Shown here: piece after piece, positions 52,071 to 61,757 of the stretch
Position numbering within the stretch: the first letter of the stretch is position 1
Layout of the letters: each line of letters starts with the position of its first letter
NCBI GenBank assembly: GCA_021413965.1
Contig: JAIOPI010000015.1
Location: 124,001 to 188,000 of the forward strand
Direction of reading: 5' to 3'
Length of the DNA: 64,000 nucleotides
Source: Lentisphaerota bacterium
GTDB taxonomy: Bacteria > Verrucomicrobiota > Kiritimatiellia > UBA8416 > JAIOPI01
Translations under genes and position numbers: made by a program
Notes under the pieces: generated by a model
Databases searched by the model: none
What the model was told of the DNA's origin: nothing
What the model saw: only the letters and a program-made list of their open reading frames with translations

Positions 52071-52583
52071 ATGCGCAACTTGGACGACAAGATCCTCACA
52101 CGAAGCGCCATGATCGCCGAGCGCGGCCGCCTGCGAGCCGCTGGCAAACGCCTGGCCTTCACCAACGGCTGCTTTGACATCCTGCATCCGGGTCACATTG
52201 ATTATCTCGCCTTCGCCCGGCGCCAGGGCGATGCCCTGGTCGTGGGTCTGAATTCAGACGACTCCGTTCGCCGCTTCAAAGGCCCCCAGCGCCCGATCGT
52301 GGGGCAAGATGATCGCGCTCACGTGCTGGCAGCCCTGGAGGCCGTCGATTACGTCGTCATCTTCGATGAGGACGAGCCCGTGGCCCTGTTGAGTGAGATT
52401 CTCCCGGACGTCCTCATCAAGGGTGCCGACTGGGCGCACTACGTCGCGGGTCGGGACGTTGTGGAGGCCAACGGCGGCAAAGTCGTGCTTGCACCGTTGG
52501 TGGCCGGGCGCTCGACCACGAACATCATCGCCACCATTACCCAGCGCGTGTCCGGCGTGGCCGCGGCCACGAAACCGTTGTGA
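52071..52583 (+). CDS. rfaE2: D-glycero-beta-D-manno-heptose 1-phosphate adenylyltransferase
   Basis: This 170-aa nucleotidyltransferase matches the C-terminal half of HldE. The signature is FTNGCFDILHPGHIDYL, with GLNSDDSVRRFKGPQRP and VLIKGADWAHYV downstream. It transfers AMP to heptose 1-phosphate in ADP-heptose synthesis for lipopolysaccharide. The start at 52071 (MRNLDDKILTR) is chosen because the earlier ORF part overlaps the upstream gene. Its stop overlaps the hldD start, a coupled pair. The kinase half (HldE N-terminus) is not in this window. Confidence 0.93.
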   Translation: MRNLDDKILTRSAMIAERGRLRAAGKRLAFTNGCFDILHPGHIDYLAFARRQGDALVVGLNSDDSVRRFKGPQRPIVGQDDRAHVLAALEAVDYVVIFDEDEPVALLSEILPDVLIKGADWAHYVAGRDVVEANGGKVVLAPLVAGRSTTNIIATITQRVSGVAAATKPL

Positions 52584-53542
52584 ACCAGCCCCGCTACATC
52601 GTCAGCGGCGGTGCCGGCTTCATCGGCAGCAACCTGGTTGCGGCGCTGAATGCTCGTGGACTTGATAATATTCTTATCGTCGACCGGTTGAACCATGCCG
52701 CCAAGCAGCGAAATCTCAATGGCCTGCGCTATAAGGATTTCGTCGACAAGGAAGTCTTCCGCATCGCCTTGCGCGCGGGCACCGTCCAACCTGCCGTCAC
52801 AATCTTTCACCTCGGCGCCTGTAGCTCAACCACCGAGACAAATGCGGCCTATCTCGAAGACAACAACGTGGGCTATTCGCGCGACCTCTGTGAATGGGCC
52901 CTGACCACTGGGGCCCGATTCGTCTACGCCTCTAGCGCGGCCACCTATGGCGACGGTAGTCTCGGATATTCAGATGATGACGCGATGACGCCCCGCTACC
53001 AGCCATTGAACCTGTACGGCCACTCGAAGCAGAAGTTTGACGTCTGGGCCCTCAACCACCGGCTCTTTTCCCGCATCGTTGGATTGAAGTACTTCAATGT
53101 CTACGGCCCGGGCGAGGATCACAAGGGCGACATGCGGTCGGTCGTCAACAAGGCCTTCGCACAGATCCGTGATTCCGGCGAACTGTGTCTGTTCAAGTCG
53201 TACAATCCGCGCTATGCCGATGGCGAACAGGACCGAGATTTTGTGTATGTCCGGGATGCCGTTAACGTCACCCTCTACTTCCATGACCACCCCGACGTGT
53301 CGGGTCTCTTCAATTGCGGAACCGGACGAGCCCGCACCTGGCTCGATCTGGCACACGCCATCTTCGTCGCCATGGGACGCGCACCGCGCATCCGGATGAT
53401 CGATATGCCCGACACCTTGCGAGCCAAGTATCAGTACCATACTGAAGCAGAGACCACGAAACTCCACGCGGCTGGCTACCGGACACCGTTCACATCGATT
53501 GAAGACGGCGTGCTTGACTACGCCCGCGCCTGCCTCGAGTAG
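52580..53542 (+). CDS. hldD: ADP-L-glycero-D-manno-heptose 6-epimerase
   Basis: The 320-aa product starts at GTG, overlapping the rfaE2 stop by 4 bp. It is an extended SDR with the dinucleotide loop SGGAGFIGSNLVAALN. The active-site region reads YASSAATYGDGSLGY, and the catalytic Tyr-x3-Lys is in LYGHSKQKFD. GLKYFNVYGPGEDHKG and RDFVYVRDAV are further HldD-type landmarks. It inverts C6 of ADP-heptose for the LPS inner core. With rfaE2 it marks the organism as a Gram-negative that makes heptose-containing LPS. Confidence 0.95.
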   Translation: MNQPRYIVSGGAGFIGSNLVAALNARGLDNILIVDRLNHAAKQRNLNGLRYKDFVDKEVFRIALRAGTVQPAVTIFHLGACSSTTETNAAYLEDNNVGYSRDLCEWALTTGARFVYASSAATYGDGSLGYSDDDAMTPRYQPLNLYGHSKQKFDVWALNHRLFSRIVGLKYFNVYGPGEDHKGDMRSVVNKAFAQIRDSGELCLFKSYNPRYADGEQDRDFVYVRDAVNVTLYFHDHPDVSGLFNCGTGRARTWLDLAHAIFVAMGRAPRIRMIDMPDTLRAKYQYHTEAETTKLHAAGYRTPFTSIEDGVLDYARACLE

Positions 53543-53560
53543 GCAGAGAGGAACATCAGT

Positions 53561-53917
53561 ATGACCACACCCGGCCGTGCGCTCCACAACCTGCTCACCT
53601 GTGCCCGCATGGGCATGGTCATGATCGGCATGCTGCTGGCACCCGCGTGCGCCAGTCCGGCTTCCGGGCCCTCCGTGATCGATGTCGCCGTGGCTCCGGA
53701 CGGCACCGTCTCGGTCGAGGGAGAGCCCGTGACCATGCAACGCCTGCCGAAAGCGTTGAAAGCGAATGGGGCGACGCGGACAACCGGCATCTACGTGTCC
53801 GTTCCGGATGAAACATCCCCGGAGATACTCCGAACACTCACCGAAACCATGGCGACGGCGGGCTATCCACGCGTGATGTTTCGCAAGCCGGTGAAGGCCA
53901 TCGCCGTCGTTGAATGA
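53561..53917 (+). CDS. ExbD/TolR-like periplasmic-domain protein with signal peptide
   Basis: This 118-aa protein has an N-terminal signal-like segment (MGMVMIGMLLAPACASP), which may be a lipoprotein signal. The remaining 85 residues follow the ExbD periplasmic pattern, with VAVAPDGTVSVEGEPVTMQRL, then TGIYVSVPDETSPEILRTL and MATAGYPRVMFRKP. ExbD normally has a membrane helix with a key Asp, and that helix is absent here. It is 18 bp after hldD and the last plus-strand gene before the GspF gene. Its function is unknown. Confidence 0.55.
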   Translation: MTTPGRALHNLLTCARMGMVMIGMLLAPACASPASGPSVIDVAVAPDGTVSVEGEPVTMQRLPKALKANGATRTTGIYVSVPDETSPEILRTLTETMATAGYPRVMFRKPVKAIAVVE

Positions 53918-53944
53918 ATGGCGCGCCAAACCGGCGGCTTCGAC

Positions 53945-55222
53945 TCACATCTTCGTGATGATGCTGATGAGCGGTACGAACATCGCGATGACAATCGTGC
54001 CCACGATCAGGGCAAGGAACACGATCATGATCGGCTCGATCACTGACGTCAGGCCCTCTACGGCCGAGTCCACCTCGTCCTCGTAGTTGTCGGCGATGCG
54101 CATGAGCATCTCCGGCAACGCGCCGGTTTCCTCGCCCACGTCCACCATGCTCACAACCATGCTCGGGAAGACCTTGGCGGCCTCCATCGGCATGGTCATG
54201 CTATCGCCTTCTTTGACGCTGTCATGAATCCCCTGAATGGCCCGCGTCACCACTTCATTGCCCGATGTATCGCGCACAATATTCAGCGCCTGCAGAACGG
54301 GCACGCCCGATTGCATCAGTGTCCCGAGCGTGCGCGCGAATCGCCCCACGGCGGTTTTCACCGTTAGAACACCGATCAGCGGCGCTTTCAGCTTGAGATA
54401 GTCCAAGGCGAAGCGACCACGCTTCGTGCGTCGGACCAACTTGAAGATAACCACAAGCGCGCCAACAGTGCCCAGCACATAGACGCCCTTGTAACGCAGG
54501 ATGTTGCTCACATCGATGACGAACTGCGTCAGCGGCGGCAGCTGGGCTCCGCCCAGGAGATCTTTGAAAATCTCGGCAAACTGCGGGATGATCTTCGTGA
54601 GCAGGAAGACCAAGATGCCGGTCGCGACGAACAGCACCACCGTGGGATACACCATCGCGCCTTTGATCTTGCGCTTGATGTGCTCGGCTTTCTCCATGAA
54701 CTCGGCCAGCCGGTTGAGCACTTTGTCGAGCACACCGCCAGCCTCGCCCGCCTTGATCATGTTCACGAAGAGGTTATCGAACACCTTCGGGTACATGGCG
54801 AGCGCCTCGGAGAACGTGCTGCCGCCCTCGACAGCCTCACCCATGCCATTCAAGGCTTCGCGAAGGGTCGGGTTCTTCTCCTGCTGGAGGAGAATGCGCA
54901 AGCCGCGCAAGAGCGGCATGCCAGCCTCAATCAGGGTTGCCAATTGCCGCGTCAGCACCATCAGGTGCTTGGTCTTCACGCGCCCCACGAGAAACGCGGG
55001 TAGCTTGAGCTCCTTCTTCAGCCCCTTGCTGGACTTCGACGGAGCAACCGGCTCGCGGTGCGCGCTCGTCTTCTGCGTGCCAGTCGTCAGTTCGACCACG
55101 CGCGTCGGGAATAACCCTTTCGCGCGAATCATCGACACCGCCTCAGACTGACTGGCGGCATCAAGGACGCCTTCGGTTTCGGCGCCCTTCGCGTTCATCG
55201 CCGCGAACTTGAATCTCGCCAT
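53945..55222 (-). CDS. Type II secretion/type IV pilus inner-membrane protein (GspF/PilC family)
   Basis: This 425-aa protein has two T2SSF domains with helices and three membrane segments. The N-terminus reads MARFKFAAMNAKGAETEGVL. The first cytoplasmic domain contains LTRQLATLIEAGMPLLRGLRIL, and the second FARTLGTLMQSGVPVLQALNIV. The C-terminal membrane segment is EPIMIVFLALIVGTIVIAMFVPL. The protein sits on the inner-membrane platform of a secretion or pilus machine. No ATPase or pseudopilin gene is adjacent in the window. It is 84 bp after rplQ on the same strand but is probably a separate unit. Confidence 0.93.
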   Translation of the reverse strand: MARFKFAAMNAKGAETEGVLDAASQSEAVSMIRAKGLFPTRVVELTTGTQKTSAHREPVAPSKSSKGLKKELKLPAFLVGRVKTKHLMVLTRQLATLIEAGMPLLRGLRILLQQEKNPTLREALNGMGEAVEGGSTFSEALAMYPKVFDNLFVNMIKAGEAGGVLDKVLNRLAEFMEKAEHIKRKIKGAMVYPTVVLFVATGILVFLLTKIIPQFAEIFKDLLGGAQLPPLTQFVIDVSNILRYKGVYVLGTVGALVVIFKLVRRTKRGRFALDYLKLKAPLIGVLTVKTAVGRFARTLGTLMQSGVPVLQALNIVRDTSGNEVVTRAIQGIHDSVKEGDSMTMPMEAAKVFPSMVVSMVDVGEETGALPEMLMRIADNYEDEVDSAVEGLTSVIEPIMIVFLALIVGTIVIAMFVPLISIITKM

Positions 55223-55306
55223 GGCAAATCCCTGAAGAAGCCCACCGGATACCGCGGCGCAGTCCGCTCACCCGTCTGACCGCCGCCGAATGACTGATCA
55301 GCCTAT

Positions 55307-55714
55307 TCAGGCCTTGTCGGGTTTCGCAGGATCCTCTGGCTTGACGCGGACAGGTGCCGCCACGTCAACCCATTCCACCACAGCCACTTCCGCGCCGTCG
55401 CCCAAACGATGGCCGAGCTTGGTGATGCGCGTATAACCGCCGTGACGATCCTTCAGCTGTGGAACGATTCCATCGAAGAGCTCGCGCACGACGGCCGGTC
55501 GCCGCAATGCCGCAATCGCACGCCGACGCGCTGCCAGCGTGCCCTGACGGGCCAGCGTGACCATCTGCTCAGCCGCCTGACGCGTCACCTTGGCCTTCGG
55601 CAGTGTGGTCTCGATTCGCTTGTCCTTGATCAATCCGCACACCAGTGCGGCCACCAAGGCCTCACGGTGCGCCGCCCGACGTCCGAGCCGCTTGTCTGCT
55701 TTACGGTGTCTCAT
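55307..55714 (-). CDS. rplQ: 50S ribosomal protein L17
   Basis: The 135-aa protein begins MRHRKADKRLGRRAAHREAL, the usual L17 N-terminus, with KAKVTRQAAEQMVTLARQGT next. The C-terminal 25 residues are Pro/Lys-rich. L17 contacts 23S rRNA near the exit tunnel. It is the last gene of the alpha operon, 15 bp after rpoA. Confidence 0.97.
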   Translation of the reverse strand: MRHRKADKRLGRRAAHREALVAALVCGLIKDKRIETTLPKAKVTRQAAEQMVTLARQGTLAARRRAIAALRRPAVVRELFDGIVPQLKDRHGGYTRITKLGHRLGDGAEVAVVEWVDVAAPVRVKPEDPAKPDKA

Positions 55715-55729
55715 GCCCTGCGATCCTTG

Positions 55730-56737
55730 TCAGTCGATCTTCGCGGCCGGCTCCGTGAGCAGATCAGCCTCGAATGTCATGCCCAATCCCAGCCCCAACT
55801 CTTGCAGCTTGGTCTTGATTTCGTTTAGCGACTTCTTGCCGAAATTGCGGTACTTCAGCATCTCCGCTTCCGTCTTCTGCGCCAGCTCGCCCACTGTCGT
55901 GATGTTGGCGTTGTTGAGGCAGTTCGCCGCCCGCACGCTGAGCTCAATTTCGTTGACGCTCATGCGCAGCTTGCGCCGCAATTCCTCACGTTCCGCATCG
56001 ATGCGCTTCTCGGTCTCTTCAAACTCCACCAGGTCATCGTCGAAGCTGACAAAGACGTCCAGATGGTGACGCAGGATGGAAGACGCCGTCGTCAATGCAT
56101 CATCCGGAGTCACGCGGCCATCGGTCCAGATGTCCAGGATGAGCTTGTCGTAGTCCGTGCGCTGCCCCACCCGGGTGTTCTCCGTCGCAAAGTTGACCCG
56201 CTTGACCGGCGAGAATACCGAATCAATCGGAATTCGACCAATTTCAGCTTCCCCACCCTTGTTACGCTCCGCGGGGTAGAACCCGCGACCCGTTCGCACA
56301 TCCAGTTCCATCTCGAACTTGGTGTCGCCGGAAATCGTCGCGATATGCCAATCGGGGTTCAGCACCTCGACTGCACCTTCGCTCTCGATATCCCCAGCCT
56401 TCACCACGCCCGGCCCCTTGATCTTGACAACCAGTGGCGGTACCTCGCGAACAAACGTCTTCAGCAGGACCTGCTTGAGGTTCAGGATGATGTCCGTGAC
56501 ATCTTCCACCACCCCAGGAATCGTGCAGAATTCATGCGGCGCGCCGGTGATCTTCACCGATGTGATCGCGGCCCCTTCAATTGACGACAGCAGAATCCGG
56601 CGAAGTGAGTTGCCGATCGTCGTCCCATAGCCAATCTCGAAGGGTTCCGCAACATAGCGAGAATAGCAGTTCGTGGCGTTGGTCTCGTCCTTCACCACCC
56701 GCTTGGGCATTTCGAAGCGACTCAGTCTGATAGGCAT
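55730..56737 (-). CDS. rpoA: RNA polymerase alpha subunit
   Basis: The 335-aa protein has the alpha N-terminal dimerisation domain (FEIGYGTTIGNSLRRILLSS) and the C-terminal alphaCTD (VRAANCLNNANITTVGELAQ, then EIKTKLQELGLGLG), which contacts DNA and activators. The length is normal. It sits between rpsK and rplQ. The usual rpsD between rpsK and rpoA is absent. Confidence 0.98.
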   Translation of the reverse strand: MPIRLSRFEMPKRVVKDETNATNCYSRYVAEPFEIGYGTTIGNSLRRILLSSIEGAAITSVKITGAPHEFCTIPGVVEDVTDIILNLKQVLLKTFVREVPPLVVKIKGPGVVKAGDIESEGAVEVLNPDWHIATISGDTKFEMELDVRTGRGFYPAERNKGGEAEIGRIPIDSVFSPVKRVNFATENTRVGQRTDYDKLILDIWTDGRVTPDDALTTASSILRHHLDVFVSFDDDLVEFEETEKRIDAEREELRRKLRMSVNEIELSVRAANCLNNANITTVGELAQKTEAEMLKYRNFGKKSLNEIKTKLQELGLGLGMTFEADLLTEPAAKID

Positions 56738-56848
56738 CGTATGCGTCCTTTCCTGATTCGAAGGGCCAACCCGGCGGTCGGCCAGCCTCGAATACGTGAC
56801 GATCTCGTGTCCGCGTGAACCCCTCCCAGGGCCACGCGATGAAACTGA

Positions 56849-57337
56849 TTACACGCGCCGACGCTTGCGAGCGCGGCAACCATTGTGAGGGATCGGGGTT
56901 ACGTCCTTGATGACCGTGATGCTCAACCCCGAGGACTGCAACGCCCGAATGGCAGACTCCCGCCCCGCGCCAGCCCCCTGAACCCTGACTTCGATCTCGT
57001 GCATCCCGCGGGCGATGGCCTGGCGAGCAGACTCCTGCCCCACCAGTGTCGCCGCAAACGCCGTGCTCTTGCGTGAGCCCTTGAAACCGGCCCGCCCCGC
57101 CGCACTCCAGGCAATCACGCCGCCCCGCATGTCGGTGATGGAGACTATTGTATTGTTGAACGTGGCCTTGATATGCGCAATGCCCACCGGAACATGCCGC
57201 GCCGCGCGCACCCGCGTCTTGCGAGCCGCCGCCTTCGCCGCGCCAGCGTCGCCAGCGGCCGCATCCCCCGTGGCCACCGGCTCCAATGCCGCATCGGCCA
57301 ACGGGTCTTTCTGAATCTCGTCGTTATCTTCCGCCAT
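56849..57337 (-). CDS. rpsK: 30S ribosomal protein S11
   Basis: The 162-aa product has an extra N-terminal acidic/Ala-rich tail of about 40 residues before the S11 core, which starts near [19 protein letters not shown]. The core has [20 protein letters not shown] and the ending [21 protein letters not shown]11 helps form the mRNA exit channel of the 30S subunit. The tail is unusual in length, though similar extensions occur in some PVC bacteria. It follows rpsM by 18 bp. Confidence 0.96.
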   Translation of the reverse strand: MAEDNDEIQKDPLADAALEPVATGDAAAGDAGAAKAAARKTRVRAARHVPVGIAHIKATFNNTIVSITDMRGGVIAWSAAGRAGFKGSRKSTAFAATLVGQESARQAIARGMHEIEVRVQGAGAGRESAIRALQSSGLSITVIKDVTPIPHNGCRARKRRRV

Positions 57338-57355
57338 CGCTGCACCTGACCCTGG

Positions 57356-57769
57356 TTATTCTTTTGCTCCCGCCGTTGTTTTGACTGCCTGGCGCGCTTC
57401 CTTGCCGCGCACCGCACCCACCGTGCGACGTGGCCCCTTCCGGGTCCGCGCATTGGTGCTTGTACGCTGCCCGCGCACGGGTAATCCCCGCCGATGGCGC
57501 AATCCCCGATAGCTACCGATACTGATCAGGCGCCGAATATTCGCAGACACTTCCCGGCGCAGATCGCCCTCAACCCGATAGTGGGTCTGGATGTTGCTGA
57601 TAATCGTGCGCAATTCATCCGGATGCAGATCGTCGGCACGCGTGGCCGGATTGATCTTGCATTCGGCGACAATCGCCTTGGCACGCGCCGGCCCGATGCC
57701 GTGAATGTAGCGCAAGGCATACTCCACCCGCTTATTGCCGGGAATGTCGACCCCTAATACACGCGGCAT
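57356..57769 (-). CDS. rpsM: 30S ribosomal protein S13
   Basis: This 137-aa protein starts at ATG 57769, backed by GGAGG; the track start two codons earlier is [23 protein letters not shown] is the usual N-terminus, with [15 protein letters not shown] and [20 protein letters not shown] later. It contacts the 50S subunit and tRNA at the head of the 30S subunit. It is 12 bp after rpmJ. Confidence 0.96.
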   Translation of the reverse strand: MPRVLGVDIPGNKRVEYALRYIHGIGPARAKAIVAECKINPATRADDLHPDELRTIISNIQTHYRVEGDLRREVSANIRRLISIGSYRGLRHRRGLPVRGQRTSTNARTRKGPRRTVGAVRGKEARQAVKTTAGAKE

Positions 57770-57781
57770 CCGCAATCCTCC

Positions 57782-57895
57782 CTATCCCTGGCGCTGTTTG
57801 TGCCGGGAATTGGAGCACACGACGCGCACGACACCCCGGCGGCGAACGATTTTGCACCGCTCGCACATACGCCTGACTGAACTTCTGACTTTCAC
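57782..57895 (-). CDS. rpmJ: 50S ribosomal protein L36
   Basis: This 37-aa ORF starts with GTG behind GGGAG and is too short for the track as a separate entry. It begins [20 protein letters not shown] (first residue read as Met). The zinc ligands are in CERC and [13 protein letters not shown] (C, C, C, H). It lies between map and rpsM, the canonical site. infA, often found just before it, is absent. Confidence 0.93.
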   Translation of the reverse strand: MKVRSSVRRMCERCKIVRRRGVVRVVCSNSRHKQRQG

Positions 57896-57981
57896 CGTTT
57901 GTCTCCCATCGAAGAAATCCGAACAATGTAGATACGGCGCCAGCCGCCGTCCACAACAAAAGAGCCCGACCCGCAAAAAAG

Positions 57982-58725
57982 TTACACCGTCAACACTTCC
58001 GCGGCCCCCTCCCGAATCGCCACCGTATGCTCAAAATGCGCCGACGGCCGGAGGTCCTTCGTCACAACCGTCCAGCCATCACCCATGACCTGCACCTCGG
58101 GGCCACCCAGATTGACCATCGGCTCCAGTGCCAACGTCATCCCCGGCTTCAGCAACGGCCCGCGCCCCGGCGGCCCGAAATTCGGGATCTGTGGATCCTC
58201 GTGCATCTTCTGACCGACGCCGTGACCCACAAACTCCCGCACGACGGAAAATCCCGCCGCAACCGCCTCACGCTCAATCGCGTGCGATATGTCCGATAAC
58301 CGCTGCCCCGCCCGCGCGGCCGCGATGCCGGCCTCCAGTGCCTTGCGCGTCGTGTTCACCATCCTCACGACCTCGGGGTCCGTCACCCCGACCATCACCG
58401 TCGTGGCCGTGTCACCAATGAAACCACCGTATCGCACCCCGACATCGATGCTCACAATATCACCGATCGCGATCCGCCGCTGATCCGGTATGCCGTGAAC
58501 CACCACTTCATTCACAGACGTGCAAATGATGCCCGGATACCCGTGGTACCCCAGAAACGCGCTCTCCCCCCCCAGTTCGCGAATCATCTCACCCGCAAAC
58601 TCGGAGAGTTCCAGCGTCGTCACTCCTGGCCCAACCTTCGCCGCCACCGCATCGCGCACGCGCGCTGCCAGCCGACCGCTTTCCCGCATGGCGTCAAGAT
58701 CCGCGGCGCTCTTTATCCCAATCAT
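57982..58725 (-). CDS. map: Type I methionine aminopeptidase
   Basis: The 247-aa product has the standard length. Metal and active-site residues appear in [10 protein letters not shown] (His), [17 protein letters not shown] (the two Asp ligands), [14 protein letters not shown] (His) and LEPMVNLG and FEHTVAI (Glu ligands). It removes initiator Met. The ATG at 58725 is preferred; the ORF start at 58773 is a GTG overlapping the adk stop. It belongs to the secY-adk-map block of the spc operon. Confidence 0.95.
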   Translation of the reverse strand: MIGIKSAADLDAMRESGRLAARVRDAVAAKVGPGVTTLELSEFAGEMIRELGGESAFLGYHGYPGIICTSVNEVVVHGIPDQRRIAIGDIVSIDVGVRYGGFIGDTATTVMVGVTDPEVVRMVNTTRKALEAGIAAARAGQRLSDISHAIEREAVAAGFSVVREFVGHGVGQKMHEDPQIPNFGPPGRGPLLKPGMTLALEPMVNLGGPEVQVMGDGWTVVTKDLRPSAHFEHTVAIREGAAEVLTV

Positions 58726-58772
58726 GACGACCTGATTCTCCGCGCCACCCGCGCCCTGGCCCGCCTGCTCCA

Positions 58773-59423
58773 CTACGACTTCTGCAGCACGCGCAGCACG
58801 TCCTGCGCCAGCTTATCCGCTCCACCACTGGAGTCGATGCGACGCAGCAAGCCCTTGAGGCGATAGCGCTCGATCAGACTTTCCGTCTTCTGATTGTACA
58901 CGTCCAGCCGGCTGATAATCGTCGACTCGCAATCGTCCGGCCGCTGATACAACTCGCCGCCGCAATGATCGCAAACGCCAGCGCGCTTCGGGGGCATGTT
59001 GGTCTGATGAAAATTTGCCCCGCACGCCCGGCAAATGCGCCGCCCCGTGAGACGCTGAATCAGCACGTCGCGCGGCGAATCAAGGAAGAAGACATGCTCG
59101 ATGCCGCCGCCACCCCGCTGCAACACCTGATCCAGCAAATCGGCCTGCCGCACGGTGCGCGGAAAGCCATCAAACATGTACGCGTCCTCGGGCCCACCCG
59201 CCTGAAGACGCGCCTCGACCAGACGCAACATGACTTCATCCGGGACCAGAGCGCCACTCTTCATGTAGCCGTCGGCCTCACGACCAATCGCCGTGCCTTG
59301 CTTGACAGCTTCACGCAGCATATCGCCCGTCGACACGTGAATATAGCCAGCCGCGTCGCGAATACGCTCCGCCGCCGTGCCCTTTCCCGCCCCGGGGGCA
59401 CCCAATAGAAGGATAGCTTTCAT
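58773..59423 (-). CDS. adk: Adenylate kinase
   Basis: The 216-aa enzyme has the P-loop GAPGAGKGTAAERI, the AMP-binding segment FDGFPRTVRQADLL and a zinc lid with CxxC pairs (ICRACGANF, VCDHCGGELY). It converts AMP and ATP to ADP. ATG 59423 is used because the 26 residues before it in the ORF precede all homology. It lies between secY and map. Confidence 0.96.
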   Translation of the reverse strand: MKAILLLGAPGAGKGTAAERIRDAAGYIHVSTGDMLREAVKQGTAIGREADGYMKSGALVPDEVMLRLVEARLQAGGPEDAYMFDGFPRTVRQADLLDQVLQRGGGGIEHVFFLDSPRDVLIQRLTGRRICRACGANFHQTNMPPKRAGVCDHCGGELYQRPDDCESTIISRLDVYNQKTESLIERYRLKGLLRRIDSSGGADKLAQDVLRVLQKS

Positions 59424-59460
59424 GTGCGCTGTCTCCGCCTTAGGAAGTCGGCCTGAGCCT

Positions 59461-60807
59461 CTAGCGACGGCCCCGCAGCCGACCTTTCTTGAGGAATCCA
59501 TCGTAGTGGCGCATCAGGAGGTGTGACTCCACCTGCCGCATGGTGTCCAGCATGACGCCCACCACAATCAGTAAACTGGTACCACCCATGAACGATGCGA
59601 CCAGCCACGGCACACGAAACTGCTTGTTGAGAATCGTGGGGATCACGGCGATAACCGTCAGGAGCACAGCACCAACAAGCGTGATGCGCGTCATCGTCTT
59701 GTCCAAAAACTCGGCCGTAGGCCGGCCAGGGCGAATCCCTGGCACGTAGCCGCTGTTGCGCTTGAGATCATCGGCGATCTGCAGCGGATTGAACTGCGTC
59801 GCCACCCAGAAATAGGAGAAGAAGAGGATCAGCAGGCCATACACGAACAGGTACATGGGCTCGCCCATCTGCAAAGCGGCATACAGGTCCTGGCACCAGC
59901 CCCAGTGTACGCGACCGATCAGCAGCGTCGGGAACGCGATCATGGGGGAGGCAAAAATGATTGGCATGACGCCCGAGTAGTTGACCCGCAGCGGCATGTA
60001 CGTGTTCTGCCCACCGTACACCTTGCGGCCCACCACGCGCTTCGCCGTGTGAATCGGAACCTTACGCTGCCCCTGCGTCAACATGATCGTCCCGGCCGTC
60101 ACCAAGAACGACAGCACCAGCAAACCGATGAGATGAAAGACATTGAACGGGGCCCCGCCCCCGCCCGTGCCGAACATCTGCAGTCCGTGCGAAAGCGCGT
60201 TGGGCAGCCGGCTCATGATATTGACCGTGATGACAATCGAGATCCCGTTCCCAATGCCCCGCTCCGTGATCTGCTCGCCAAGCCACATCAGAATCATCGT
60301 GCCCGTGGTCATCGTCAGCACCGTCATGAGCCGGAAAGCCCAGCCGGACTGATGCACAATCTCGCGGTTGAGCCCCCAGTTGGCAGGGTTCTCCAAACTC
60401 ATGGCCAGCGCGAAGCCCTGCGCCATGCAAATCACGAGCGTGAAATAGCGGGTGTATTGCGTCAGCTTCTGCCGCCCAGAATCGCCCTCCCGCGCCAGAC
60501 GCTCCAGCGCAGGAATGACCGCCGTCATCAATTGCAGAATGATGGATGCACTGATGTAGGGCCATATGCTGAGCGCCCCAACGGCGAAGTTCTCTAGCGC
60601 ACCGCCGCTGAACAGGTCGATCCAGCTCATGAACCCGCCGCCGGCGCGGCTTTGGCTCTCCGCAATCGCCACCTGCAACTGCTGCACGTCAACGCCCGGC
60701 GAAGGGACAATGCTGACAATGCGGCAGATGAAGATCAGCCCCAGCGTAAATAGAATCCGCGAGCGAAGCTCCGGAATCTTGATGGAATTGGCAAACGCGG
60801 AAAGCAT
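59461..60807 (-). CDS. secY: Preprotein translocase subunit SecY
   Basis: The 448-aa protein has ten membrane helices. N-terminal IKIPELRSRILFTLGLIFIC and the central GERGIGNGISIVITVNIM with later GYVPGIRPGRPTAEFL are SecY marks. It is the main channel of the Sec translocon in the inner membrane. Its start overlaps the rplO stop by one base, the usual spc-operon coupling. Confidence 0.98.
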   Translation of the reverse strand: MLSAFANSIKIPELRSRILFTLGLIFICRIVSIVPSPGVDVQQLQVAIAESQSRAGGGFMSWIDLFSGGALENFAVGALSIWPYISASIILQLMTAVIPALERLAREGDSGRQKLTQYTRYFTLVICMAQGFALAMSLENPANWGLNREIVHQSGWAFRLMTVLTMTTGTMILMWLGEQITERGIGNGISIVITVNIMSRLPNALSHGLQMFGTGGGGAPFNVFHLIGLLVLSFLVTAGTIMLTQGQRKVPIHTAKRVVGRKVYGGQNTYMPLRVNYSGVMPIIFASPMIAFPTLLIGRVHWGWCQDLYAALQMGEPMYLFVYGLLILFFSYFWVATQFNPLQIADDLKRNSGYVPGIRPGRPTAEFLDKTMTRITLVGAVLLTVIAVIPTILNKQFRVPWLVASFMGGTSLLIVVGVMLDTMRQVESHLLMRHYDGFLKKGRLRGRR

Positions 60808-61253
60808 CAGTCCGTCACGACCTGGCAGGTGCCGCCTACCGCTTCGATCTTGGCTTTGGCGGTCGCACTGAACGCTTGAGCCTTTACGGTGAGTTTCCGG
60901 CTGATTTCGCCCTCACCCAGAATCTTGATGCCGTCCCAGCGTCCACGGACGAGACCCGCCTCGCGCAGACTGGCCGCACTGACTTCGGCGCCATCAGCGA
61001 ACTCGGCCAGCACGCCTACGTTCACAGGCGCCCACACGCGCCGGCTGTGATTCGTAAACCCGCGCTTGGGCAGCCGACGCAGCAAAGGCATCTGACCGCC
61101 TTCGAAGCCCGCCTTGTGCTTGTGCCCCTTGCGGGCCATCTGGCCCTTGTGCCCGCGGCCGGACGTCTTGCCCATGCCCGAGCTTTCCCCACGACCGACG
61201 CGGCGGCGCGCAACGCGGGCCCCCGGGGTCATCTTCAATTCGTGCAGCTTCAT
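60807..61253 (-). CDS. rplO: 50S ribosomal protein L15
   Basis: The 148-aa protein begins [20 protein letters not shown], with [18 protein letters not shown] and [17 protein letters not shown], the L15 signatures. It sits between rpsE and secY. rpmD (L30), usual between rpsE and rplO, is absent; only 15 bp separate them. Confidence 0.97.
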   Translation of the reverse strand: MKLHELKMTPGARVARRRVGRGESSGMGKTSGRGHKGQMARKGHKHKAGFEGGQMPLLRRLPKRGFTNHSRRVWAPVNVGVLAEFADGAEVSAASLREAGLVRGRWDGIKILGEGEISRKLTVKAQAFSATAKAKIEAVGGTCQVVTD

Positions 61254-61268
61254 GCTGGTTCGTTCTCC

Positions 61269-61757
61269 TCAACCCACGGCCAGACGACTGGCCATCACAC
61301 TCTCGCGCGAGCGCAGCTGTTCCAACGCCCGGAATGTGGCCTTGACCACATTCAGCGGATTGTTGCTGCCCAGCGACTTGCCCAAAACGTCGCGAATGCC
61401 CGCGGCTTCAAGAACCGCCCGCATGCCGCCACCCGCAATCACTCCCGTACCCGGAGACGCCGGACGAAGCATCACTTTGCCACCATCAAACATGGCCATG
61501 ACTTCGTGAGGAATGGAGCGGTCCTTCATGGTGACTCGGATCATGGAACGCTTGGCGATATCGCCACCCTTGCGAATGGCATCCGGAACTTCGTTGGCCT
61601 TGCCAAACCCGTACCCCACCCGACCCGCCCGGTCCCCAACCACGACGACCGCGCTGAAGCTGAATCGCCGGCCGCCCTTGACGACCTTGGCGCAGCGGTT
61701 AACCATGACAATCCGCTCTTCCAGATCGCCCTGGTTCCTTGCATCGTCTTCCCTCAC
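61269..61757 (-). CDS. rpsE: 30S ribosomal protein S5
   Basis: The 162-aa protein begins with a short polar tail, then [39 protein letters not shown] and later [20 protein letters not shown] are standard S5 elements. S5 acts in decoding fidelity on the 30S. Its start overlaps the rplR stop by 4 bp. Confidence 0.97.
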   Translation of the reverse strand: MREDDARNQGDLEERIVMVNRCAKVVKGGRRFSFSAVVVVGDRAGRVGYGFGKANEVPDAIRKGGDIAKRSMIRVTMKDRSIPHEVMAMFDGGKVMLRPASPGTGVIAGGGMRAVLEAAGIRDVLGKSLGSNNPLNVVKATFRALEQLRSRESVMASRLAVG

